64,000 nucleotides of DNA from assembly GCA_905182865.1 (NCBI GenBank), contig CAJJCY010000004.1:620001-684000 (forward strand), in the 5' to 3' direction. Below are positions 7,815 to 15,382 of the stretch, one piece after another (position 1 is the first letter of the stretch; every line of letters starts with the position of its first letter). The notes beneath the pieces were generated by a model that was not told the DNA's origin, did not search any database, and saw nothing but the letters and a program-made list of their open reading frames with translations. Origin of the DNA: an uncultured SAR324 cluster bacterium (lineage in GTDB: Bacteria; SAR324; NAC60-12). Both the position numbers and the translations under genes were made by a program.

Positions 7815-8239
7815 TCAGTAAGTGGCGCGACCCCCACTTAGGTTGAAGACCCCTCCGGTAGTGAAGGAGTTTTCAGAGGAACAGAGCCAAAACACCATCG
7901 ACGCAGCTTCCTCAACTTTTAAAAAACGGTTTCGTGGAATTTTACTCAACATATACTTGATGTGTTCTTCACTCATCTGGTCGAAAATTTATGTTTTAGC
8001 TGCAGCTAGAGTGATGCAGTTGACTGCGATGTCAAATTCTGCGAGTTCTTTTCCTAGAGATTTGGTCAGGGCAATGACTCCGGCCTTAGCGGCACTATAG
8101 TGATCCGCATTAGGATTCCCGTCTTTTCCTGCAATGGAAGAGACATTGACGATGCGACCATAGTTCTGCTCAATCATAATTGGAGTGACAGCATGAAGGC
8201 AATTGAAGACCCCTGTCAGGTCAATATCAATTACATGTT
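7815..8239 (-). pseudogene. Short-chain dehydrogenase/reductase, truncated and nonsense-mutated
   Basis: The minus strand encodes the C-terminal two thirds of a Rossmann-fold [18 protein letters not shown], then [14 protein letters not shown] with the catalytic Ser, HYSAAKAGV with the YxxxK pair, and GRATY at the true C-terminus. An in-frame TAA near 7989 replaces the Glu expected after AAAKT (family: KTEIF), and the same frame then continues IFDQMSEEHIKYM. The N-terminal NAD-binding TGxxxGIG part is absent, because the homology stops exactly at the 3' end of tRNA-Sec. The gene cannot make an enzyme. Confidence 0.75.
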
Positions 8240-8338
8240 TGGCGGAGACGTATAGGAATCGAACCTATCTACGACAGTGTTAGTGCCGCACGCGCGGGTT
8301 TGAAGTCCGGGGCGCCCACCAGTGACGCATCCATCTCC
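8240..8338 (-). tRNA. selC: tRNA-Sec (anticodon TCA)
   Basis: The minus strand reads GGAGATGG...GGACTTCAAACC...ATAGGTTCGATTCCTAT...CGTCTCCGCCA: a 99-nt tRNA with encoded CCA. The extended acceptor stem (7 pairs plus a mismatch), 5-pair T stem ATAGG/CCTAT, long D stem GCGTC/GGCGC and very long variable arm are the marks of selenocysteine tRNA. The anticodon is at 8301-8303. It implies SelA, SelB and SelD elsewhere. No gene in this window shows a convincing in-frame UGA. Confidence 0.93.
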
Positions 8339-8428
8339 GTGCAGATGACATAGTTTTATTATGGCAAATTTTTCCCTGATTGTCCAGAATTCCACCTAGT
8401 CCATTCTTCGTAAAAAACAGCACTTGAC

Positions 8429-8458
8429 TTGACACCAAAGTAATTTGTGATAGATACT
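8429..8458 (+). promoter_or_regulatory. Promoter upstream of the lapA-like gene
   Basis: TTGACA at 8429-8434 is followed after 16 bases by TAGATA, or after 18 by GATACT. It lies about 50 bases before the ATG at 8506 and points toward it and the dehydrogenase gene behind it. Confidence 0.5.
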
Positions 8459-8505
8459 GGCTAAAGATTTTTATTCATGCACAACCTTATTTGACATGAT
8501 TAATT

Positions 8506-8940
8506 ATGCGTTATTTGTCACTGATTTTATTTTCAGGTTTTCTAATCTTCAGTATTGATTTTGCAACACAAAATACTGAACTTGTAGCCTTTCACTATCG
8601 TTTAGAATGGTTAAATTTCAGTTACCAAAGTGAGCGTCCTGTTTTCGTGCCAGTTTTCTTTTCCTTTGCATTCGGCATAATTTTTTCTGTCATTTATTTT
8701 TTTATCTACCATGCATTTTTACTAAAAAATCTACGCCAACAAAAGAAGGAAATCAAACGACTCAAAAACTTAGTTGAGTCAGGGCAGGTAAAACAAGGTT
8801 CAATGGAGGATCGTAACAGCGAATTGCAGCAGATTGTTCAGCGTGTTCAGAACAGAGTAGATGGTCAGTCCGACTTGGAACCCCAGACACTTCTGGATGA
8901 TAATAGCTGTAAAAACTTCTCTCTGAATGGGAAACTATAG
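8506..8940 (+). CDS. LapA-domain (DUF1049) membrane protein
   Basis: The 144-residue product has an N-terminal hydrophobic segment (residues ~3-20), a second long one (~45-73, VFFSFAFGIIFSVIYFFIYH) and a charged coiled-coil tail (~75-130, LRQQKKEIKRLKNLVESG). This is the layout of LapA/YciS proteins, which sit in the inner membrane and in E. coli work with LapB to regulate lipopolysaccharide synthesis through LpxC turnover. The N..T..V.F.Y pattern between the two helices is typical. No lapB is next to it here. It is followed 30 bases later by the ALDH gene on the same strand. Confidence 0.75.
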   Translation: MRYLSLILFSGFLIFSIDFATQNTELVAFHYRLEWLNFSYQSERPVFVPVFFSFAFGIIFSVIYFFIYHAFLLKNLRQQKKEIKRLKNLVESGQVKQGSMEDRNSELQQIVQRVQNRVDGQSDLEPQTLLDDNSCKNFSLNGKL

Positions 8941-8970
8941 TTTAATTTTAATTAAGATTTGAAAGATATT

Positions 8971-10509
8971 ATGAGCAAACTTGATTTTCTTAAAAACCTT
9001 GGTTTGGAAAAGCAGAATTCCGGAGTGAGTACTGGTACAGAATGGCTGGCCGGAAACGGTCAATTGACCGAATCAGTTTCTCCAGTAGACGGTTCTGTGA
9101 TAGCACATGTCCGGACCGCCAACCGTAAGGATTACGAAACGGTAATTTCTCAAGCACAAGAATCATTTCCGGAATGGCGCAAAATACCAGCACCGCAGCG
9201 TGGAGAAATCGTGCGTCAGATTGGAAACGCAGTACGTGAAGCAAAGGATGATCTTGGGAAATTGGTCTCATGGGAAATGGGTAAAATTTATCAGGAAGGT
9301 TTGGGTGAAGTGCAGGAAATGATCGATATTTGCGATTTCGCAGTCGGCCTTTCACGCCAGCTTTATGGTTTCACCATGCAGTCTGAGCGACCAGGTCACC
9401 GCATGTATGACCAATACCATCCTCTTGGAATTGTAGGAATCATCACTGCGTTCAACTTCCCGGTCGCGGTTTGGTCATGGAACGCAATGATCGCAGCAGT
9501 TTGTGGAGACGTTTCAATTTGGAAACCGAGTCCTAAAACACCAATGTGTTCCATTGCGTTGCAACACATAATCAGTAAGGTGATGCGTAAAAACGGAATG
9601 CCGGAAGGTGTGTTTAATTTGATCATCGGCACAAATGAAGAAATTGCGGAAACTTTGGTCAACGATACTCGAGTTCCTCTGATTTCCGCCACTGGTTCCA
9701 CCAACATGGGGCGTAAAGTTTCGGCCAAAGTCGCATCACGACTGGGACGAAGTATTTTAGAACTTGGCGGAAACAACGCAATTATTGTAACCAAAAGTGC
9801 AGATTTGAAGATCGCAATTCCCGGAATCGTTTTTGGTTCGGTCGGAACCTGTGGTCAGCGCTGTACAACCACACGTCGAATCATCATCCATGATTCAATT
9901 TACGATGATGTAAAAAATCAGCTAGTTCAAGCATACTCTCAACTTGAAAATAGGGTTGGTGATCCACTGGATTCTGATACACTAATCGGCCCCATGATCG
10001 ATGAAGTGGCCGTGAAAACTTTCCAGAATGCTCTTAAAGCAATCCGGGAACAAGGTGGGGAAATTATTTATGGTGGAGATATTTTAGATGGATACCCCTC
10101 GGAACTTTATGTGCGTCCTGCGCTGGCGGAAGTAGAAAACCACTGGCCGATTGTACAGGAAGAAACCTTTGCTCCATTGCTTTACCTGATTCGCTGCCAG
10201 GATTTTGAAGAAGCTCTGCGTTTACAAAATGACGTTCCTCAAGGTTTGTCATCCGCAGTCTTCACTAGAGATTTTCAGGAGTCTGAAAAATTTCTCTCTC
10301 ATGAAGGCTCAGACTGTGGACTGGCCAACGTCAACATCGGAACTTCTGGAGCAGAAATAGGCGGAGCTTTCGGTGGAGAAAAAGATACCGGAGGAGGGCG
10401 TGAATCCGGATCAGATGCCTGGAAAGCCTACATGCGCCGTCAAACCAACACTATAAATTACTCTTCCGACTTGCCGTTGGCACAAGGTGTTAATTTTGAT
10501 TTGGGTTAA
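8971..10509 (+). CDS. amaB: ALDH7-family aldehyde dehydrogenase (aminoadipate semialdehyde / P6C dehydrogenase type)
   Basis: The 512-residue protein (ATG 8971 preferred over an upstream TTG at 8959) is a full-length NAD-dependent aldehyde dehydrogenase. Visible signatures are FNFPVAVWSWNAM (cofactor and active-site Asn), ATGSTNMGRKV, ELGGNNAI with catalytic Glu264, and GTCGQRCTTTRR with the catalytic Cys298. The GQRCTTTRR form is characteristic of the antiquitin/ALDH7 group, which oxidises alpha-aminoadipic semialdehyde in lysine catabolism (AmaB/PcD). No other lysine catabolism gene is adjacent, so the substrate is inferred from family only. The symbol is by similarity. Confidence 0.85.
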   Translation: MSKLDFLKNLGLEKQNSGVSTGTEWLAGNGQLTESVSPVDGSVIAHVRTANRKDYETVISQAQESFPEWRKIPAPQRGEIVRQIGNAVREAKDDLGKLVSWEMGKIYQEGLGEVQEMIDICDFAVGLSRQLYGFTMQSERPGHRMYDQYHPLGIVGIITAFNFPVAVWSWNAMIAAVCGDVSIWKPSPKTPMCSIALQHIISKVMRKNGMPEGVFNLIIGTNEEIAETLVNDTRVPLISATGSTNMGRKVSAKVASRLGRSILELGGNNAIIVTKSADLKIAIPGIVFGSVGTCGQRCTTTRRIIIHDSIYDDVKNQLVQAYSQLENRVGDPLDSDTLIGPMIDEVAVKTFQNALKAIREQGGEIIYGGDILDGYPSELYVRPALAEVENHWPIVQEETFAPLLYLIRCQDFEEALRLQNDVPQGLSSAVFTRDFQESEKFLSHEGSDCGLANVNIGTSGAEIGGAFGGEKDTGGGRESGSDAWKAYMRRQTNTINYSSDLPLAQGVNFDLG

Positions 10510-10620
10510 TAATAATATTCTGCAAAAAAATAATCAAAACAGCTCTGATCTAAATAAATCAATTATTTCCCACTGCAAACAGGTCTTGAAGGAAAAATGT
10601 CAGCTATGAAATACTGATTA

Positions 10621-11106
10621 TCAGGTTTTAAAAAAATAATCCTCCAACTGGTGGAGTGTGAATTCCTGTTCACGCAGTTTCCACGCAAAAATATCTCCAG
10701 CAGAAATTACGCCGCACAAGTTCCCATCTTGAAGTACCGGAAGATGCCGTATACGATTTTGCGACATTAAATTAGCAGCTTCACGGATAGGTGTTTCCAG
10801 CGGCACAGTAGCAATTGATGAGGTCATGGCTGCTGAAACTTTAACTTTTTCTGGATCAAGTCTTTCTGCAACAACACGACTCATCAGGTCCCGTTCAGTA
10901 AAAATGCCAACCAGTTCTCCGTTTTCCATAACCATTAAAGCTCCAACTTTATTGTCGCGCATTTTTCTGGCTGCCTCGACTACAATGCAGTCACTGTCAA
11001 CCTGAATCACCCCTTTTTCTTTTTGTGCCAGAATATCTTTCAGTTTTCCTGACAGAACATCCACTGCCGAATCAACACGAGATTTAGATTTCTCTGCAAT
11101 TTCCAT
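10621..11106 (-). CDS. Tandem CBS-domain protein
   Basis: The 161-residue product carries two CBS motifs (KMRDNKVGALMVMENGELVGIFTERDL and, 60 residues on, LMSQNRIRHLPVLQDGNLCGVISAGDI, each ending in the usual GIxTxxD-like adenosyl-binding strand). Stand-alone CBS pairs bind AMP, ATP or SAM and act as energy-state sensors or regulators of partner proteins. A strong AGGAGG site lies 4-9 bases before the ATG. No partner is evident; the neighbours are on the other strand. Confidence 0.8.
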   Translation of the reverse strand: MEIAEKSKSRVDSAVDVLSGKLKDILAQKEKGVIQVDSDCIVVEAARKMRDNKVGALMVMENGELVGIFTERDLMSRVVAERLDPEKVKVSAAMTSSIATVPLETPIREAANLMSQNRIRHLPVLQDGNLCGVISAGDIFAWKLREQEFTLHQLEDYFFKT

Positions 11107-11366
11107 ATTTCCTCCTGGGTTGAAAATAGTTAATCAACATTGACTAAAAAGTAACTGATATTTTTCCCCACCAATTATTCGGACTTTGTTACTCCAAACA
11201 GAATCTGCTACAATTGTTCAAAACAGTCAATACTTTTTTTGTTATTATCAAAAATTCGTATCTTGATCTAACTCTATTATCACATTATGCTTACATCCCA
11301 AAACTTACTGTAAATTTTCTTTAAACTGATTCAAGCAATTTTCCCACTTTGCTAAAAGATACAATT

Positions 11367-12005
11367 ATGAATTTCCCGGTAACAGGACCGCTTCTAATAG
11401 GCTTGACAGGAGGCATTTCGTCTGGAAAAAGCACCGTTCTTCAGCATCTCCGACAGGCTGGTTATTCAGTGATAGACGCCGACAAACTTGGGCACAAAGT
11501 CTTGGAGCAGGGTAATCCAGGATACAATAAAGTGGTGAAATATTTTGGAAATGAAATATTAAATCCGGACGGTAGTGTAAACAGGACCGCACTTGGAAGA
11601 ATAGTTTTTGTAGATGCTGAAAAGCTTAAACAGTTGAATGAAATTTCTCATCCTATAATTGAAGAAATGATTCAAAATGAATTTGAAGAATCTGTTTTGG
11701 ACAGTAACGGAGGTATTGTGTTTCTGGAAGCAGCCTTGCTGATTGAAGCAAATTGGTATAAGGTTTGCGGACATATTTGGGTTGTATCTCTGGATCCGAC
11801 TGTTGCACTCAGCAGATTAAAAGAACGTGATAACTTGAGTGAAACTGAAGCAAAACTGCGTGTTGGAGCACAACTTGATCAGGAAGAACGTTTAGCTTAT
11901 GCAGATGTCGTTTTGCAGAATGAAGGAACTCATGAAGAACTTTTCACTCAGACACAGCAAGCACTGCAGGAATTGAAACAATCGATGAACAGAAATCATT
12001 CTTAA
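11367..12005 (+). CDS. coaE: Dephospho-CoA kinase
   Basis: It catalyses the last step of coenzyme A synthesis, ATP-dependent phosphorylation of the 3'-hydroxyl of dephospho-CoA. The 212-residue protein has the Walker A loop GGISSGKST (residues 15-23), the DADKLGH motif, the HPII motif of the CoA domain and the EAALLIEANW lid-adjacent segment, all in the expected order. The ATG at 11367 puts the P-loop at the usual distance from the N-terminus; the upstream TTG at 11349 adds six residues without benefit. It is followed 33 bases later by the 12039 gene. Confidence 0.92.
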   Translation: MNFPVTGPLLIGLTGGISSGKSTVLQHLRQAGYSVIDADKLGHKVLEQGNPGYNKVVKYFGNEILNPDGSVNRTALGRIVFVDAEKLKQLNEISHPIIEEMIQNEFEESVLDSNGGIVFLEAALLIEANWYKVCGHIWVVSLDPTVALSRLKERDNLSETEAKLRVGAQLDQEERLAYADVVLQNEGTHEELFTQTQQALQELKQSMNRNHS

Positions 12006-12038
12006 AAACCGGTAAGCACTAATCCGTATAAAATTATT

Positions 12039-13016
12039 ATGAATCATCCAATGTACCTCATTCTTGACAGCTACTCCCATCCGGGTATTTCCTTGTTCTG
12101 GAAGCGTCACGGACTAAGAATTATGGAACAGTTGGTGCCAAATGAATTTTTCTTTACTACCGGAGAAACTCAACTTGAACAGCTTGTGGAACGTCAAATT
12201 TGGTCGGGTTGGAAAAAATTGATTTTGATTGGTTCTCCGGGTTCTATCAAACGAGGATTTAACACACTGATGCAGGCCAGTGAAGAATGCCGCAGCACTC
12301 TTGAAATAGGGTTCTGGCCCCTCGACTTACGAGAACTTGCTGCCAGTATAAGCCAGTCATCATTTCATTTAAGACCTGTTTTGCAGGTATTTAAAGCCGG
12401 ACACACTCTTCTAGTTGATGTAATAAAGGTTCAGTTTCTTGCACCTGAACTGGAGACAAAATATTTTTGGAATGAATTTGTGATAAACAGCTCTCATGCT
12501 AATGCTGAGACTACTATTTATATTGACGGACAAAACTCCCAAGTGAACGGTAAGTTCCGCTGTCGAATTGCATTCCATGACGAAAGTTTGAATTCACTGA
12601 CAATGCATCCGGGAAAGTTGACAAGGACTCCTGTATTGAAAGTGTACCTGAAACGGGAAGCCAGTTTAACGACGATAGGCCGCTTTAAGGAGATGAAGCA
12701 GTGGTTTGATACAAAAAAAGGAAATGCCAATGATGAGACACTTCTTAAAACAGGAAAGCAGATAGAGGTGCAGGGGAATTGGGCTAATCTTACGCTGGAT
12801 GTCTCGGGAATGCAGGATACAGTACAGTCAGTGCATTTTGAGGTGGCCCGTAAATCATTATCGCTTATTGTACCGGCAAAACCCATTCAGACGCTTGCAA
12901 GCACCAAAAAGATTCTTCCGGCATTTCGTCCAACCGGCGCAATAGCCAACAACCGCGAATCTTCAAAAAGAGTTCTACTGAAACATAAAAATAACTCTTT
13001 ATTTTACAAGGACTGA
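12039..13016 (+). CDS. Diacylglycerol-kinase-like protein with degenerate nucleotide loop
   Basis: The 325-residue soluble protein follows the DAGK/LCB5/NAD-kinase fold plan. The N-terminal part has LILIGSPGSIKRGFNTLM where active members have a GGDGT-N-VxNGL loop, then GFWPLDLRELAASI where they have GIIPLGTGNDxARxL. The C-terminal part has beta-rich IYIDGQN, EVQGNW and a closing SLSLIVP strand, as in the family. Both glycine-rich signature motifs are altered, so lipid kinase activity is doubtful. It may be a non-catalytic relative. Its place after coaE is probably not functional. The fold assignment is inference from motif order. Confidence 0.45.
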   Translation: MNHPMYLILDSYSHPGISLFWKRHGLRIMEQLVPNEFFFTTGETQLEQLVERQIWSGWKKLILIGSPGSIKRGFNTLMQASEECRSTLEIGFWPLDLRELAASISQSSFHLRPVLQVFKAGHTLLVDVIKVQFLAPELETKYFWNEFVINSSHANAETTIYIDGQNSQVNGKFRCRIAFHDESLNSLTMHPGKLTRTPVLKVYLKREASLTTIGRFKEMKQWFDTKKGNANDETLLKTGKQIEVQGNWANLTLDVSGMQDTVQSVHFEVARKSLSLIVPAKPIQTLASTKKILPAFRPTGAIANNRESSKRVLLKHKNNSLFYKD

Positions 13017-13039
13017 TATTTATTTGCAGTTAAGGAATT

Positions 13040-13522
13040 TTATGCAGTCTGCGGAGATTCTGGTGTTTCTTTGTTTTCAGTGGTTTGAATTTCTTTGACA
13101 GAAATGTCTGTTTCTTCAGGCAGCAGTTTAGGTAAAGATTGTGGTAACAAGTTTTTCATCTTTTCTGCAGTTTCAGTTTTACACAGGCCTTCGACAATCC
13201 CTCCATCATGAATAACCAAACTTCCAGGAATATTTGTGATGTTTCCGCGAACTCGCCCTTTAGACATTATCTCAATCTGTTTTGAAGCAAGCAATTCTCC
13301 TTCTACAAAACCATTTACTTTTATAATTGAAGCCCTGATTGTAGCATCTACTTTACCTGATTCCCCAATTATAACTTCACTGTCACAATCAACACTTCCC
13401 CGGACTTCTCCTTCGATCCAAATAGGACGTGTACCCCAAATTTTCCCCTCAATCCGCATACCTTTAGCTATATAAGTTGGTACAGAGCCTGAGGCTGTTA
13501 CTTTTTTGTCTTTGCCAAACAA
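13040..13522 (-). CDS. Bactofilin-family cytoskeletal protein
   Basis: The 160-residue product begins with TTG at 13522, chosen because AGGGAG lies about 9 bases upstream and the next ATG is well inside the domain. Residues ~15-115 form the bactofilin right-handed beta-helix, with regularly spaced G and V/I (GxIWGTxPIWIEGEVRGSV, IIGESGKVDATIRASII, MSKGRVRGNI). A basic-then-acidic disordered tail follows. Bactofilins polymerise without nucleotide into filaments that shape cells or localise wall enzymes. It converges on the DAGK-like gene. Confidence 0.85.
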   Translation of the reverse strand: MFGKDKKVTASGSVPTYIAKGMRIEGKIWGTRPIWIEGEVRGSVDCDSEVIIGESGKVDATIRASIIKVNGFVEGELLASKQIEIMSKGRVRGNITNIPGSLVIHDGGIVEGLCKTETAEKMKNLLPQSLPKLLPEETDISVKEIQTTENKETPESPQTA

Positions 13523-13829
13523 ATTTCACTCCCTATTAAATATCAAAACTAAACTGCCTCTGCATTTTAAATAGCTCTTAAATCCACCACGACCTGTATT
13601 AAACACTTTTAAATACAGATTCACAAGATAAATTTTAATATTGATGACACTACAGCAAATTGAAAATAATATCTACATAAAAAAGTGTTTAATAATAAAA
13701 TATTATACATTTATTACCTGTTTTACATTGTATACTTTTTGTTAGAAAGATAGAATATATGAATTGATAAATTAGACATTGGTTCTGAGTTATCTTAAAT
13801 TTTAGAAAATCATTGATACAATCCTGTTC
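13523..13829. other. AT-rich intergenic region between bactofilin and ccmH genes
   Basis: Divergent promoter region for the two flanking genes. It is very AT-rich, with no clear hexamer pair, open frame or hairpin that stands out. Confidence 0.45.
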
Positions 13830-14324
13830 ATGCAACACTGGCAAAATTTTGCTGCTAACTTCAGAACTCTCTGCGAATTGTTTGCTATAATTATTTTATG
13901 CAGCACATTTACAGTAACTTTTGCGGCAGAAAGCGAAGAATTCGAGGCCCGCTTCAGGAAACTCTCTAACGAATTGCGCTGTCCAACCTGTCAGGGATTG
14001 TCTGTGAAAGATTCTGAAGCAGGATTTTCAAACAGCATCAAAGATAAAATCCGTGAACTGATTAAACATAAAAAAACAGATAAAGAAATAAGAGGATATT
14101 TTATTGAGCGTTACGGAGAGTGGATTTTACGGGAACCACCAAAAAAAGGTTTCAATTTAGTGCTTTGGATACTTCCTGGTGCAGGAATTGTAATTGGGCT
14201 GTTGTGGGTCGTGTTTCGTTCAAAAAGCTGGGTGACAAATTCACAGCATGAGGAACTGGCGCAACTGACTCCTGAAGAGGAGCAAAAGCTCAAAAAGGAT
14301 TTAGCACGTTTTGAGGAGAGTTAA
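13830..14324 (+). CDS. ccmH: Cytochrome c maturation protein CcmH/CycL
   Basis: The 164-residue product has an N-terminal signal or anchor (residues ~14-33), then the periplasmic helix bundle with the redox motif LRCPTCQGLSVKDSEA (Cys51, Cys54), and a membrane helix (NLVLWILPGAGIVIGLLWVVF) followed by a charged tail. CcmH reduces or holds apocytochrome c CxxCH thiols for haem ligation in System I. No other ccm gene is adjacent, which is unusual because they generally form an operon. Its stop overlaps the convergent gene by four bases. Confidence 0.88.
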   Translation: MQHWQNFAANFRTLCELFAIIILCSTFTVTFAAESEEFEARFRKLSNELRCPTCQGLSVKDSEAGFSNSIKDKIRELIKHKKTDKEIRGYFIERYGEWILREPPKKGFNLVLWILPGAGIVIGLLWVVFRSKSWVTNSQHEELAQLTPEEEQKLKKDLARFEES

Positions 14325-15382
14325 GTTTTTTCTTTTAACCGGAAGGCATTAAAGTTTTCAAAATTTATCCTGTAATCTATTTTGTTCGGCACATCATAAT
14401 CTGACAAATAGTTTGCGTAATATTTGCCTTCTTTCTGCAGATAGGTTTCAACAAATGACTGGTCGAAATTTTCTCGGTCATCCAGTGCAAACAAACGGGC
14501 TGCAGCAGTTTTTGCTGAAAGTTCCAGTAAAACGCGTACATCGATTAATTTTTCAAACTCAGGCAGAAATACTGTTGTACCCCAAATCAGTAAAATCATT
14601 TCCGGAGCAAGAAAAAAAGGGAATGTACATAACTCATACTCCTGAATAAATTGAGGAGGATTTTCGAAATAAACTTGCTGCCCTCGACTGTAGGGTCGCA
14701 AAACTTCTTCGACAACCCAGTCTCGAATTTCTTCGGAACGCCAAAGTGAGGAAGATGATTTATCTGATGATACAGATCTTTTTTGAAACTCTGTTCCCAA
14801 AACTTGGGACAGATCGATGATTGAGACTAGCAGTTCCTGATCTTCAAGTGCGTCTGTCAGTTCGCCAACAAAAAATGAGTGGCCGCATTCGTCAGGACCA
14901 CCAATACCGAGCATCAATGGTACCTGCTGTGAATGCTGCTTCAGTTTGAAAAGGTTAGCAGACAAATCTCCAGAAGAAATTCTGCTGGGATGAAATATTT
15001 GCAGGATGTCGTGTAAATGTTGATATTGTAGGCCGCCGTTTTGAGTAGTGCAGCCATCGCTTCCAGCAAAGTTATGGCTGGTGCGAGATATCTTTTTTTG
15101 AAGTTCCGGCTGTTCTGAAAACCAAAATACGTCTTTGGCTGACAGTGTAGGATTATTTTGAAATGCGTTTTCTGCTGTACTCTGCAAAACAGACAGTTTG
15201 GCAAAAGATTCCCATTCAGAAGCCTCGATAGACTCTGAAATCAGTAAGATCTCAAAATCACGATCATCCAGCACCAGTAAAAACTGACGGAAATTATCCC
15301 ATGACTCCTGTTTAAAATTTGCAGTCAGGCTGTCTAAATCAAAAACTAAAAGTCGAATTAAATTTGGATGAAAATTTTGCAT
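14321..15382 (-). CDS. Hypothetical protein: HAD-like N-terminus plus degenerate uridine-kinase-like C-terminus
   Basis: The 353-residue protein starts with RLLVFDLDSLTANF, which resembles HAD motif I (DxDxT/S) of phosphatases. From about residue 155 there is VPLMLGIGGPDECGHSFFV at the position and spacing of a phosphoribulokinase/uridine-kinase P-loop, but the GxGKS lysine is replaced (ECGHS). The end (VLLELSAKTAAARLFALDDRE ... Y...) resembles the family's lid and RRxxRD helix. The reading suggests a fusion of two nucleotide-handling folds with at least the second inactive. The start overlaps the divergent 15368 gene by 15 bases. Both assignments are inference. Confidence 0.45.
   Translation of the reverse strand: MQNFHPNLIRLLVFDLDSLTANFKQESWDNFRQFLLVLDDRDFEILLISESIEASEWESFAKLSVLQSTAENAFQNNPTLSAKDVFWFSEQPELQKKISRTSHNFAGSDGCTTQNGGLQYQHLHDILQIFHPSRISSGDLSANLFKLKQHSQQVPLMLGIGGPDECGHSFFVGELTDALEDQELLVSIIDLSQVLGTEFQKRSVSSDKSSSSLWRSEEIRDWVVEEVLRPYSRGQQVYFENPPQFIQEYELCTFPFFLAPEMILLIWGTTVFLPEFEKLIDVRVLLELSAKTAAARLFALDDRENFDQSFVETYLQKEGKYYANYLSDYDVPNKIDYRINFENFNAFRLKEKT

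Noticed and set aside
7822-8100. Plus-strand frame of 92 codons
   Set aside because: It is the reverse complement of the SDR pseudogene, whose motifs (YSAAK, NVSS) are clear on the minus strand.
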